Positions 30,885-40,797 of a stretch of DNA of 64,000 nt are shown piece after piece. Position numbers and translations under genes: made by a program. How positions within the stretch are numbered: the first letter of the stretch is position 1; every line of letters begins with the position of its first letter. The notes beneath the pieces are model-generated. The model was not told where the DNA came from. It was given only the letters and a program-made list of their open reading frames with translations, and did not search any database. Origin of the DNA: Prorocentrum cordatum (taxonomy: Eukaryota; Sar; Dinophyceae; Prorocentrales; Prorocentraceae); NCBI GenBank assembly GCA_963575745.1, contig CAUYUJ010014363.1, positions 78,985 through 142,984 on the forward strand. The letters run 5' to 3'.

Positions 30885-31860
30885 TTTTACCCGAACGCGT
30901 GGTGTTCTCCCCAGTGCCAGGGTTTTCATACGACACCAGGCAATACCCCCACTTCGTGGGGGGCATTACAAGCTCTACCAAATATCCAAACGACTCTTCG
31001 CGACCACCCAAACCCAGCTTCCCGCCCTATGACGTTGGGACACTTCACTTCGTGGCGTGCGGACGACCGTGGCTACTACACTGGCGTGGGGTACACACCC
31101 ACAGAACTTGGTCACTTATTCGGGGCGCGCATGTGCCCAGCATGGTGCAATTGTGCCATACAATACATAATACAGAGAGACGAATGTGTCCCGCATGGTA
31201 TTATTTGACAGGGATGATGGCCCTGGCAGGTGCGCAACCGTTGTCGCAGAAGTTCGAAAAAGTTGCTCGCAAAAGCCCGTTTGACAGAAATGTTTAAAAA
31301 GTGTTGGGTTTCCTACGAATCCGCAAGAGCGCGCGGGATGAGATTTTGACATTTTTTTGTTGAAAAACCATTGGTTTTTTGATGTTTTTATGTTGAAATC
31401 GCTCCGAACACTAAGCTTTTGGAAGGATTTCGTCTTGCGCGCGCGAATGTCCACTTTACCTTATTTTTTGCAAGGGATTCTTGAAATTTGATTATATTAG
31501 AACAAGAAATGTCATTTTATAGTGTTTTTTGCAAGGGAAAACGGATTACAACAAAACAACCGGATCTTGATCACCTCGAATTACCTGAGTCTTCCTCACG
31601 AAAATGATGAAAACGTGGCTGCGGCCTAGGCGCGGCGGGGGGGGCGCGCACCAGGGGGCCCAACAATAATTATTCTTTAGAATTAATAATGTTCCACAAC
31701 CACAACCACAACCACATCCACATCAACAACAACAACAATAACAATAACAACGACAATAATAACAACGACAACAACGCAACAAGCATAATCCTCACCACGG
31801 ATCCTAACTTCAGCCACGCACCCAAAGACAATGAATGACCGTTCGGCCCCCTCACTCCGG
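30885..31860 (+). repeat. Segmental duplication, copy B
   Basis: Blocks 30885-31104 and 31182-31690 pair with copy A; the unit period is about 1.65 kb. The copy ends in CCACAACCACAACC / AACAACAA repeats and GCCACGCACCCAAAGACAATG. Confidence 0.85.
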
Positions 31861-31869
31861 TATTCCACT

Positions 31870-32560
31870 GAATTCGCCACGCGGCACCGCATGGGGGGGG
31901 CGAAACACCATACGATTCCACAACATTGGTCACGTGGCAATGCCGCTTGGGGCCGAACAAAAATACCCACTCCACTTGCCACCTGGCAGCCTGGAGGCGC
32001 GAATCAACAGTGTTGCATCCACTCTACTTGTCACGTGGCAGCGCCACGTGGCAGCTACACCGCCTGGTGCGAAGCAACAAATAATTCCACTCCATTCGTC
32101 ACGTGGCAACGCCGCGGGGGCCGAAAATAATGCTATGCCACTTCACTCGACGCGTGGCAACGCCTGTAGGCACGAAAGACTTGTATTTCGTTCTGGTCGT
32201 CACGTGGCAGCGCCTCGGGAGCCGAAACAAACATTATGCCACGAGGACGGCGACGAGGACGACGACGAGAACGACGACGACGACGATGACGAGGGCCAGG
32301 GAGGCGAACAACAATTCTATTGTATCCTCCTCCTCGTCATTCTCCCTCCCCCTTTCCTTCTCCCTCTCTCAGCCTCCCTCATTCTTCCTTCCTCCCCCAT
32401 CCTCCCTCCTCCCCCCCTCCTCCCTCCTCACTCCTCCTTCTTCCTCGCCTCCTCTCTGGCTGGCTCTCTCCCTTCTCCTCCCTCTTGTCCTCCCCCTCGC
32501 CGGCAGTTTACTGCAATCCATTCTACTGCAAGTACAATGCAAACGCAATGCAGTGCAACG
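31870..32560 (+). repeat. Higher-order repeat unit 1: CACGTGGC repeats, GAC tract, CCT tract, TGCAA tract
   Basis: CACGTGGC units (for example TTCGTCACGTGGCAACGCCG, GGGGGCCGAAAA) about 65 bp apart run to 32245. They are followed by GAC repeats, GAGGGCCAGGGAGGCGAAC, a CT-rich tract, and short ATGCAAACGCAATGCA words. The same order repeats at 32640-33420 and, shorter, at 33415-33625. Confidence 0.75.
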
Positions 32561-33420
32561 CAACAAGATCGCTGGTTGACCGGTTGGTTGGCTGGTGGCT
32601 GATCGATCGGTAGGTACGTTGGTTGGCTGGTTGATTGGGCGGCTGCCATGTGACATCGCCACTCTGCTCGTTACTTGGCAGCGCCGCTGGGGCCGGATAA
32701 AACTACTATCTCACTATTCGCCACGTGGCACCGCCTGTCGGGGACCCACAGAATACTATTCCACGATTCGTCTCGTGACAAAGCCGCGGGGGGCAAAAAA
32801 AAATACTAAGCCACTCCAAGCGCCATATGACAACGCCTGGGAGCGCAAGGGAACAATATTCCATACATATATCCCATCCACTCTATTCGTCACGTGGCAG
32901 CGCCGAGGGGAGGAAAGCAACGATTCCACTCCATTCATCAAGTGGCAACGTTGCGGGGGCCGACAAAACATACTATGCCACTCCACTCGGCACGTGGCAA
33001 CGATTGGAGGCACGAACAAAAATATCCAGTTATAGTCGTCACGTGGCAGTGCCGCGTGGGCCGAAACAAAAACATTGTGCCACGACGACGACGAGGACGA
33101 CGATGACGATGACCAGGGAGGCGAACGTATCCTATTACCCTCGTCCTTTTTCCTCCCCCTTTCCTTCTCCCTCCATCCTTCCTCATCCCTTCTTCCTCCC
33201 TCCTCCCCTCCCTTCCTCCCCACTCCTGACCTCCTCATTCCCCTTCGTCCCCTTCTCTATACCTTCCTCCCTTCTCCTCCCTCCTGTCCTCCACCTCGCC
33301 AGCAATTTATTGCAATGCAATGTATTGCGAATGCCATGCAAACGCAACGCAATGCACTGCAATGCAACGCACCGGGATGCAATCCAATACAATGCAATGC
33401 AACGCAATGCAATGATACGC
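32561..33420 (+). repeat. Higher-order repeat unit 2
   Basis: After a GGTTGGTTGGCTGG-type stretch (32575-32640), CACGTGGCAGCGCC units (32660-33085) are followed by GAC/GAT repeats, CCAGGGAGGCGAACG, a CT-rich tract and AATGCAATGCA repeats (33300-33420). Confidence 0.75.
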
Positions 33421-33740
33421 GTCACGTGGCAGCGCCGTGGGATCCGAGCAAAAACATATTGCCACGACGACCACGATGACGAGGGCCAGGGAGGCAAACA
33501 CAACTACTATCCTATCCTCTCCTCGTCCTTCTCCCTCCATCATCCTCCCTCCCCCTTCCTCTCTCCTCCTCCTCATTCCCTCCTTCCCTCCCCCCCCCTC
33601 CTCCCTCCTCACTGCAATGCGATGTACTACTCCTCCCTCCTCCCCCTCCCCTCCCCCTCCTCCTCCTCCTCCTCCTCCTCCTCCTCCTCCTCCTCCTCCT
33701 CCTCCTCCTCCTCCTCCTCCCTCCTCCCCCCTCTCCACCA
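33415..33740 (+). repeat. Higher-order repeat unit 3 (short) and CCT array
   Basis: One CACGTGGCAGCGCCGTGGG unit, a GAC/GAT tract, GAGGGCCAGGGAGGCAAACA, then CT-rich sequence ending in a pure (CCT)n at 33655-33725. Confidence 0.75.
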
Positions 33741-33756
33741 CCTCTGGCGCGGCATC

Positions 33757-33985
33757 TCGGAATCCAGAGTTGCGAGGATGTCTCAAGCGAGACGCGCCCG
33801 ACCACCTCGCGCACATGTCCTGAGAGCCTAAGACTTGCGAGGATGTTTCGGGCGAAACGGTCTGGACAACCTTGCGCACATCTTCAAGAAGTGCGAGGCT
33901 ATCTCAGGCGAAATGGGCTGGACCACCTCGCCCGCAGCATCTCGGAGCCCCGAATTGCGAGGATGTCTCAAGTGAACCTCCTCGC
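33757..33985 (+). repeat. ~66-bp tandem repeat, about 3.3 units
   Basis: Unit: TTGCGAGGATGTCTCAAGCG, AGACG or AAACGG, a GGACCACCTCG-like word, CGCACAT, then CTCGGAG-like words. One frame gives related peptides (LRGCLKRDAPDHLAHMS, LRGYLRRNGLDHLARSIS). Whether they are coding is unknown. Confidence 0.7.
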
Positions 33986-34012
33986 CCTCTCCTTCTACGC
34001 CTCGCGCCATCT

Positions 34013-34250
34013 GTATTTCCGGGGTTCGGCGCGTCCCGCGGCTCCCTGGTTCGTGGTTCGGTTTCCGTGGGTTGCGCTTTTGCGTTCAGGGGTTCGCGCT
34101 CCGGTTCCCCTGGTTGAGCTCGTTTCCCCAGGTCGAGGTTTTCCCCTCCGAGACACCCGAAGAGGCCTCCCAAGAGGCAACAACAAGTGATTGTCCTTGA
34201 GTGTTTGACGGATTGTGGCGTTCACGCCTCTTCTGCTTTCCGACGCTACA
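34013..34250 (+). repeat. TTTCCGGGGTTCG minisatellite
   Basis: Words such as TATTTCCGGGGTTCGGCG and GGTTTCCGTGGGTTGCG repeat about every 20 bp. The complementary relative is at 26075-26225. Confidence 0.5.
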
Positions 34251-34625
34251 AGAAGAAGGCCCCCAAGACCATCCCAAGACGGCCGAATATGCCTTCCTCC
34301 AAGAGGGCCCCAAGAGGCCATAGAGCGCCCCAAGACGGCTCAATAGGCGCCCAAGACGGCCTAGAGGGTCCCAAGACGGCCCCAAAAGGGCCCCAAGAGA
34401 GGGAACACGAACCGAAAATCCGAGCCTTCCGCCCCAAGTGGCCTCCAGGAGGCCCCGAGAGGCGCCCAAGAGGCCCCGAGAGGCCCCACAGAGTCCCCCC
34501 AGAGGCCCCAAGATGCCCCCAAGAGGCCCACGAGTGGCCCCAGGAGGCCCCAGAACGGCCCCCGGGAGGCCTGGGAGGCCTTACAGCTGCCTCCAAGAGG
34601 CCCCCGAGAGGCCTCCCACGAGATC
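34250..34625 (+). repeat. CAAGACGGCCC / CAAGAGGCCC array
   Basis: A degenerate 11-12 bp unit (CCCAAGACGGC, CCCAAGAGGCC, CCGAGAGGCC), about 30 copies. It is open in several frames, as expected from the repeat; no gene. Confidence 0.75.
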
Positions 34626-34733
34626 TCAACGAACATCCAATATGCTCCATAACCACACCCCGGGCACGGTGGCGGGATGGGCCGAAGGCCATCCGATACA
34701 AAATCAGCTTCCCCGCCACCTGAGGCACTGGTC

Positions 34734-34905
34734 TTAGGTTGGGTATGTCCTCCTACAGGCGGATTTCCGACGAACGAACATGAAAAATAGCGCGAACATT
34801 TCAAACATATGCTCAAAAAGACTAAAACAAAATCGTCCCTAGACTGTATGTTTTGTTGCGACTGCGCTTGAATGTTCCCTCTGTAGGGGGACAGGCTCGA
34901 CTTAA
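34734..34905 (+). repeat. TIR element (TCGGG family)
   Basis: Left TTAGGTTGGGTATGTCCTCC then TACAGGCGGATTT. Core AAAATCGTCCCTAGACTGTA. Right CCCTCTGTAGGGGGACAGGC then TCGACTTAA. Confidence 0.8.
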
Positions 34906-34989
34906 CACAGGTCCCAGGGCGGCTGCGGACCCAGACCCCCGACAACATGATTTGTTCATTACGTCGACCCCTGGAGATCTCGACCCACT

Positions 34990-35095
34990 CCCCTGGACCG
35001 GTTTGTCATCCTGAGCCGTTTTGTGACGGTCCCGAGGGCCGGCAAAGGCCCCCAGAGGCCGAAAATTGCGAAAAACCTCCCGTGATGATGTTGTC
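34990..35095 (+). repeat. Dispersed ~105-bp repeat, copy 2
   Basis: Pairs with 6183-6290 (ACCGGTTT, TCATCCTGAGCCG, CCGGCAAAGGCCCCC, GCCGAAAAT). Confidence 0.65.
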
Positions 35096-35177
35096 ATTGC
35101 CCGTGAGGGTCTGGGGCATCCGTAATGGAGGATGACGATGAATAAATGACTGGGGGTCGTGTTCACGCGGCGGCGCC

Positions 35178-35322
35178 CGGGATGACGATTAGCAAAAACC
35201 GGCCGCGGGCTGGAGAACGATTTGTTTTAATCGTTCTCCTCCAGTCAGAAGATTGTGCAGAAATTGCAGGAAACTATGTTTTTAACCGTTCTCTCCCAGT
35301 TGTTTTATCAATCGTCATCCCG
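35178..35322. repeat. 145-bp palindromic element with perfect 13-bp ends
   Basis: Starts CGGGATGACGATT and ends AATCGTCATCCCG, exact reverse complements. A second hairpin inside (35210-35243) pairs GGAGAACGATT with AATCGTTCTCC. No coding capacity. Confidence 0.8.
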
Positions 35323-35607
35323 CAGTATTCCTGTGGCGGCAGGCTCAGGCTGGGGTGTACAACAGACCTTCCGGCCGCCCTGGGGCCGGCGCCTCCCGCG
35401 CGCGGGCCAGGCCTGCCGTGTGGAGCCCTGCGCCCGCCAAGCCTTCGAAGGCCCTCCGCTCGCTGGGAGAGGCGGGGGCGCGAGCCGGCCCAGGTCTCCA
35501 GAGGCCGGATGGTGGCGCTCTCCTCCTCCTCGTCCTCCTCCTCCTCCTCCTTCTCCTCCTCCTCCTCCTCCTTCTCGAGGGCTGGAGGTCGGGGAGGGCA
35601 CAAGGAC
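35323..35607. other. GC-rich sequence with a CCT array, no gene
   Basis: (CCT)n at 35519-35577. Overlapping frames on both strands are composition-driven. Confidence 0.6.
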
Positions 35608-35765
35608 AGGTCGGGCCTGTCCCCCTGCGGGCGGATCCTGAACGAGAAGTGACACACAGACACAGGACATGTTCAGAGAGAGGCAAACAGCGATCCAACC
35701 ATCGCCCCCAGACTCCTGTTCGACTACTTCTGGACATGTCTCCTGCAGATGGACAAGCCCGACGC
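35608..35765 (+). repeat. TIR element (TCGGG family), GC-rich copy
   Basis: Left AGGTCGGGCCTGTCCCCCTG then CGGGCGGATCC. Core CCATCGCCCCCAGACTCCTG. Right GTCTCCTGCAGATGGACAAG then CCCGACG. Confidence 0.7.
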
Positions 35766-35862
35766 AAATCTTAGTGGACCCTGGAAACGACAGGGCCGTT
35801 TTTTTACGGGTTCCGTTTTGCCGTTTTTGTACCGGTTCCAATGCCGTTTTTTTACCGGTTCT

Positions 35863-36112
35863 CGGGGATCTTCTGACCCGGGTCAATCCAGACCCGGGTC
35901 AGCAGGAAACCAAGAAACTGCAGCGCAGGAAAAAAAAACTGCAACGCAGGTTTTCGCAAACCCGGGTCAGCCAACAGGCGCGGCCGCCTCGCGGCCACGA
36001 GCGGCTCCGAAACCCGGGTCAGCCAGAGGGGGTCTTCGCAGGATCCTGCAGGATCTGGCGCTCTGGCTGACCCCCGTTTGCATTGACCCCCGTCTCGAGG
36101 CTCCCGAGGTTC
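35863..36112 (+). repeat. CTGCAGGATC dispersed repeat, copy 2
   Basis: GGGGATCTTCTGACCCGGG at the left; GATCCTGCAGGATCTGGCG, CTCTGGCTGACCCCCG and GTCTCGAGGCTCCCGA at the right. The middle differs from copy 1. Just before it, the word CCGTTTTT repeats with TACCGGTTC (35800-35860). Confidence 0.75.
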
Positions 36113-36237
36113 CGTCGCCGTGTTTTGACCGGTTCCGGTCGCCGTTTTTTTTGCCGTTTTTATGTTTAAGGGGCACTTTCTTGGAAACGGGGAAAAAACG
36201 GCCCTGCCGTTTCCGGGGCCCACAAAGAGTGATACTG

Positions 36238-36350
36238 AGACATACTCTGCCGGCGGTCCGCGCGGAGCTCTCTACGGCGCCACTCGGAGAAACCCGCGCG
36301 GACCTCCGAACCCGCCTGCTTATGCCATTGAGTTCCTCGAGAAGGGGGGA
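36238..36350. repeat. GC-rich foldback element, short diverged copy
   Basis: GGTCCGCGCGGAGCTCTC and GAGAAACCCGCGCGGACC are inverted; flanks GACATACTC / GCTTATGCC resemble the outer arms of the other copies. Confidence 0.55.
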
Positions 36351-36659
36351 GGCTGATCTGGTCGTGCCGACTCCTCCCCGGTGGGCGCCGCGGTATTCGC
36401 GGCATCGAGATGCATCGGATCGGCGGAAAGCAGTAGCGGAGTCGGAAGAGATCGAATCGGCGAACATCTGCAAGTTTATAGAGCCTCCTGCAAATCAATG
36501 AGGCCTCCATTGAGAGAGACCCCGACATCCAGACCGGAATCCGAAATCGAATCGAATGGGCATCGGAATCGATCGACATCGAATATGACCGAGCTGGAGA
36601 GTCAAAATGAGCCTCGAGAGAGGACGGGGGGACGATGATCTGGCAGTGCCGCGATCTCC
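36350..36659. other. Low-copy stretch, no supported gene
   Basis: Words like ATCGAATCGGCGA / CCGAAATCGAATCGAATGGG give local ATCGA repetition. Nothing recognised. Confidence 0.4.
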
Positions 36660-37075
36660 CGCCTTTCGGGAATCTGCTGACCCTGGCCAACCCTGAGCTG
36701 GGTCCCTCCTGCCTCCTCCTTCCTCCCTCCTCCCTCCTCCCTCCTCCCTCCTCCCTCCTCCCTCCTCCCTCCTCCCTCCTCCTCCTCCTCCTCCTCCTCC
36801 TCCTCCTCCTCCTCCTCCTCCGACTCCTCCTACTCCTCCTCCTCCCTCCTCACTCGTCCCTCCTCCCTCCTCCCTCCTCCCTTCTCCCTCCTCCTCCTTC
36901 TCCTCCTCCTTCTTCTCGCAGGATCCTGCAAGATCCTGCAGGACCCTGCAGGATCCTGCGCCCTAGCCTGGGTCAGTGCAACCCGGGCTCTGCAGGATCC
37001 TGCAAGATCTTGTGTCTGACTGACCCCTGTTTGCATCGACGCTCGCCTCAAGACCCCCGACCCTTGGGCGCCGAC
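36660..37075 (+). repeat. CTGCAGGATC dispersed repeat, copy 3, split by a CCT array
   Basis: Starts GGGAATCTGCTGACCCTGGC, is interrupted by (CCT)n / (CCCTCCT)n (36715-36915), and resumes with GGATCCTGCAAGATCCTGCA, GGGTCAGTGCAACCCGGG and GCCTCAAGACCCCCGA. The array seems to have grown inside the repeat. Confidence 0.7.
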
Positions 37076-37427
37076 TGAAGCCTGCAAGCGAACGAGGTAC
37101 TTCTGGCAGGCGCAGCAGTATACGGAAGGGCAAAAAAGTGACCCTGACAAGTCTTCGACCCCCCATATATGGGGTAACTAATTACTTTTCCGCGGCACCC
37201 GGAGGAGGGAGGAGGAGGAGGAGGAAAATTAGGTTTTTGGACCAATCGTATTCACCGCCGAGAGAACAGGGGAGAAACCAAAACTAAAAACCTCTTGACG
37301 GATAAACTAAAAGCCAGCGGGCCCACAAGGGCACAGAGTCTGTGGTCGTGCTGATTCCTCTCCCCCCTTGGGCGCCTGGCTCCTGCCGGAGACGCCCTGG
37401 GACGCCGCGAAGTCCACGGAGCTTATG

Positions 37428-37865
37428 GGCGTGCCAGCCGCCGCCTGCGGGCGGTTCCGCGCGGCCCGCTGCCTTCGATGCCGCGGTCGTCGCCGTCGTC
37501 GTCGTCGTCGTTGCCTTCATGGTCGTCGACATCGACGTCCTCGTCGTCGACGTCATCGTCGTCGCGGTCGTCGCCGACGTTGTTGTCGTGGTGGTCGTAA
37601 TCGACGCGGCACTCGTCGTAGTCGCCGTGGCAGTCGCCGTCGCCGTCGTGGTTTCCGCCGCCGCCGCCGACGTCGTGGTCGCCGCCGTCGACATCGGGGT
37701 CGTCGTCGCCATCGCCGTCGCCGCGGTCGTCCGCGTCGCCGTCATCGACACCATCGCGGCCCTCGTCAACCGCGTCGCCGTCGCCGTCGTCATTGTCGCC
37801 CCCCTCCGCCCTCCTCCTCCTCCTCCTCCTCCACCTCCTCCTCCTCCTCCTCCTTCTCCTCCTCC
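37428..37865 (-). repeat. GTC array (GAC on the minus strand) and CCT array
   Basis: On the minus strand one frame is open for about 120 codons and is almost wholly acidic (GDDDPDVDGGDHDVGGG, VDDEDVDVDDHEGN), running from a Glu-rich GGA part into GSGPRGTARRRRLARP and a stop near 37428. It has no initiator. It may be an exon of an acidic protein, or only a repeat. Confidence 0.5.
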
Positions 37866-37955
37866 CCTACCGTGTGCCAGGCGACACGAGATTATTAAAA
37901 TTTGTATCGCCGGCAGCGGTCGCTGCCCGAGGAGGGGGGGCGAGTAACGGCAGCA
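37860..37955 (+). repeat. ~95-bp repeat, copy 1 (partner at 38418)
   Basis: CGTGTGCCAGGCGACACGAG, ATT, AGCGGTCGCTGCCC, GGGGGGGCGAGTAACGGCAG. A near copy follows 560 bp downstream; both are embedded in CCT arrays. Confidence 0.8.
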
Positions 37956-38054
37956 CTTGGGCGGGGAGGGCACGTCGGAGCAGGGGCGCACTGCGATCTT
38001 CACAGCAGGCGCGCGCGCGCACCACCATTTGCCTTTTGTTTGGGGGTTGGTCCT

Positions 38055-38405
38055 CCTCCTTCTCATCATCCTCCTGCTTCTCCTCCTCCTCCTCCTCCCC
38101 TTCCTCCTCCTTCTGCTCCTCCTCCTCCTCCTCCTCCTCCTCCTCCTCCCTCCTCCTCCCTCCTCCCCTCTTCCTCCCCCTCCTCCTACTCCTCCTTCTC
38201 CTCCTCTCTTCTCCTTCCTCCTCCTCCTCCTCCTCTTCCTCCTCCCCCTCCTCCTCCCCTCCTCCTCCTCCTCCTCCTCCTCCTCCTTCCTCCTCCCCCT
38301 CTTCCTCCCCTCCCTCCTCTGTCCCCCTCCTCCCCCTCCTCCTCCTCCTCCTCCTCCTCTCCTCCTCCTCTTCTCCTCCTCCTCCTCCTCCTCCTCGCCT
38401 CCTCA
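38055..38405. repeat. Long CCT array
   Basis: About 350 bp of (CCT)n with TTC and CCC interruptions. Poly-Ser/Leu/Pro and poly-Glu/Arg frames are artefacts. Confidence 0.9.
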
Positions 38406-38417
38406 CTGAACTGAACT

Positions 38418-38700
38418 GACTCCCGTGTGCCAGGCGACACGAGATTGTCAGAATCGTTATCCGCGGCAGCGGTCGCTGCCCAGGGGGGGGGGGGGGCGAG
38501 CAACGGCAGCGCTTCCTCTCCTCCTCCTCTCCTCTCTTCATCCTCCTCTTCTCCTCCTCCTCCTCCTCCACCTCTCCTCTTCCTCCTCCCCCTCCCTCCT
38601 CTCTTCCCCCTTCCTCCTCCTTCTCCTCGTCCTCCGCCCCCTCCTCCTCCTCCTCCTCCTCCTCCTCCTCCTCCTCCTCCTCCTCCTCCTCTTCCTCGAC
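38418..38700 (+). repeat. ~95-bp repeat, copy 2, and CCT array
   Basis: 38418-38515 repeats 37860-37955; it is followed by (CCT)n to about 38695. Confidence 0.8.
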
Positions 38701-39484
38701 ACCTCTGGCATCGGCGTTGTTCTCTGACATGCTCTGACGGCAACGCGGCGCGAACCTACTTTAGGGATATCATTCATCGGGCCCCACCACTTCGCGCCTG
38801 TCCCTGCGGGCTTGCCGCGGCAGGCGCCGAAGGCCCACGCTCGCGCCGCATCTATTGGTGAATCCTGTCGAGATTGGCTTGGTGCGGGTTGTCCGCGTCC
38901 AATGCTCCAACTTGCGCGCAGTGCGCCGCAGCGCGTTCCAACAGCTGGCTGTCGAGATGGACTGAAGGAGGAAGCGAGGCTCGACCAAGGGAGCTGGGAT
39001 GAGGAGGGAGGAGAGGAACAATGAGAAGAGGGACAAAGAGGGAGAGTGGTGGAAGCCAAGGCAATGGCCATCGCCGAGGCCAGGCCAACGCAACGCAGAC
39101 TCGAGGCCACAAGATGGTGTCCGGGTCACCGCAACGCCTAGTCAACAAATAACGCCCAAAAATCCATACCATACGCGCATCAACGAATGATGGTGGGCGG
39201 CAAGTACGCAGAGCATGCGCGGTTCGATGGAGGTCTCAGGCCAGTGGTCAGAGTGTCAGCGCGGTTACTGCAACAAGGGAGACTGAGAAAATGCACAAAT
39301 GCGAAAAAGTCCAACCCCACTATTTAGCCAACGCCCGCAACTCTCACACACTGGCCACTCCAAGCTGAGCGCGAAAGCTGGTGCCCTCAAGCGGCAGACC
39401 TGGAGCCCGTTACAGTGTTCTCTGCGCAGGCATGCCCATGAGTTGTGCACGTCGCTACCTCATCTGTCGCTGTGGCTGTGCGTA
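38701..39484. other. Low-copy stretch, no supported gene
   Basis: A minus-strand frame begins MASSLRCVGLASAMAIALA (39110), which looks like a signal peptide, but it loses character downstream and runs into the CCT array. Overlapping + frames exist. No family recognised. Confidence 0.3.
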
Positions 39485-39665
39485 GATGAAGACAAGGCTG
39501 CGTGAGCACAAACCATCGGAGCTTCGCGCGGATTTCTTGCAGCGGGGCTGGACCCCCCCCGCTGGAGCGCGGAGCGCGCCAGCGGAGGCGCCGAAGTGCC
39601 GCAGGGGAGGCCCAAGGCTGCTCCAAGAAATCTGTGCGGACTTTCGAGACTTCGAATAGGAGATC
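39485..39665. repeat. GC-rich foldback element, copy 4
   Basis: GGAGCTTCGCGCGGATTTCT and AGAAATCTGTGCGGACTTTC are inverted arms around a GC-rich centre with GGAGCGCGGAGCGCGCC. Confidence 0.65.
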
Positions 39666-40797
39666 GACTACTTGAATGGATGTACCCCAAGATTGACTTT
39701 CTGGTCAGGGTTAAGGAGCACAGGCATAGTGCTCGTGGATCTACGGGGCACTCTGCGCATTCGCTTCGTAGAATCGCCGAGCACGTCAGTTCTGGGGCAC
39801 ATCAGTTCTGCAGCCGATCCCCTACTCAAAGAGTCCATGTGCATGCAGTGGCTTCTTCTTCTTCCTCCATTGCCTTCGTTCTGGCGGCGAGACCGGGCGA
39901 GAGGGTAGAGGGCGCGGGGCGTTCTCGCAAGGCTCGGGAGGGCTCCAGCCTCCCGAGAAGCTTTCTGCAACCCTAAATAAGGAACGAGGCCCCTTTTGTC
40001 CATAAGTTAACCTTCGATTTCCTGTCGAAGACATAAGGAAAGCCTGAGGCAAGCTGTGAAACACTTAAGGAAAACGGAGCCCCTTCCCAACGAAAAGGGT
40101 TCCTTCTTCAGGGCCCCGACTGTACGATGGACAAGCTGGAGAAGCCCAAGGCGATGACAGCCTGAGAGGTGCGCCTTCAGAAACTGAGGGGAATCCTCAA
40201 GATCAGTCCGAGGCCAGGAACTGGCAGTCGTGAAAGATAGGGACGTGCTTCAGGCTGGTAACTCTGAGCCTCCTCCAAGGACGCGAACGGCCTCTCAGAA
40301 GGCGCGAGGGCTCCCGCGAATCCCCGCCGCCTCCTGAGAAGGCCTGCCCCCGCTCGGACGCCTGGTGCCTTGGCTTCACGAATCAGCTCTCTCCGGTGGC
40401 TGCTCGGGGCGCTCTGGGTACTCCCGGAACGGTGCCGGCGAGGCACAGCCGCTGGAAGGCACCCTGAGGCCGCAAAGCTGCCCAGAGGCCACGAGAACCG
40501 CCCGAAAAGCCTCGAGCTTCGAACCTCGAAGCTCACTCGCCGCCGAGCGAGGCCCTCCTCGCGCCCGTGCGCGGGCGGCTGGCCGCGAGAGGTCACGAAA
40601 GGCGCCCGAGATCCTCGAGCTTCGAATCTGTGGCGCCGCCGAGCCGTGGCGCTCGCCGCTGGAAGGCCCTCGCGGAGCTGGAGCACGCCAGGAGGAGGAG
40701 GTGGAGGAGGAGGAGGAGGAGGAGGAGGAGGGTACTGAGGGTACTGATGATCCGGGGTGGGTCCACACCCCCTGGCACACAGGCCGAAAGCAGGAAG
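39666..40797. other. No supported gene; short GGA array at the end
   Basis: Low-copy sequence with CTCGAGCTTCGAA directly repeated at about 40511 and 40615, and a GGA array at 40690-40735. Frames lack recognisable domains. Confidence 0.4.

Noticed and set aside
38538-39110. Secreted protein starting MASSLRCVGLASAMAIALA on the minus strand
   Set aside because: The signal-like start is followed by composition-biased sequence that runs into the CCT array; no family match and strong overlap with other frames.
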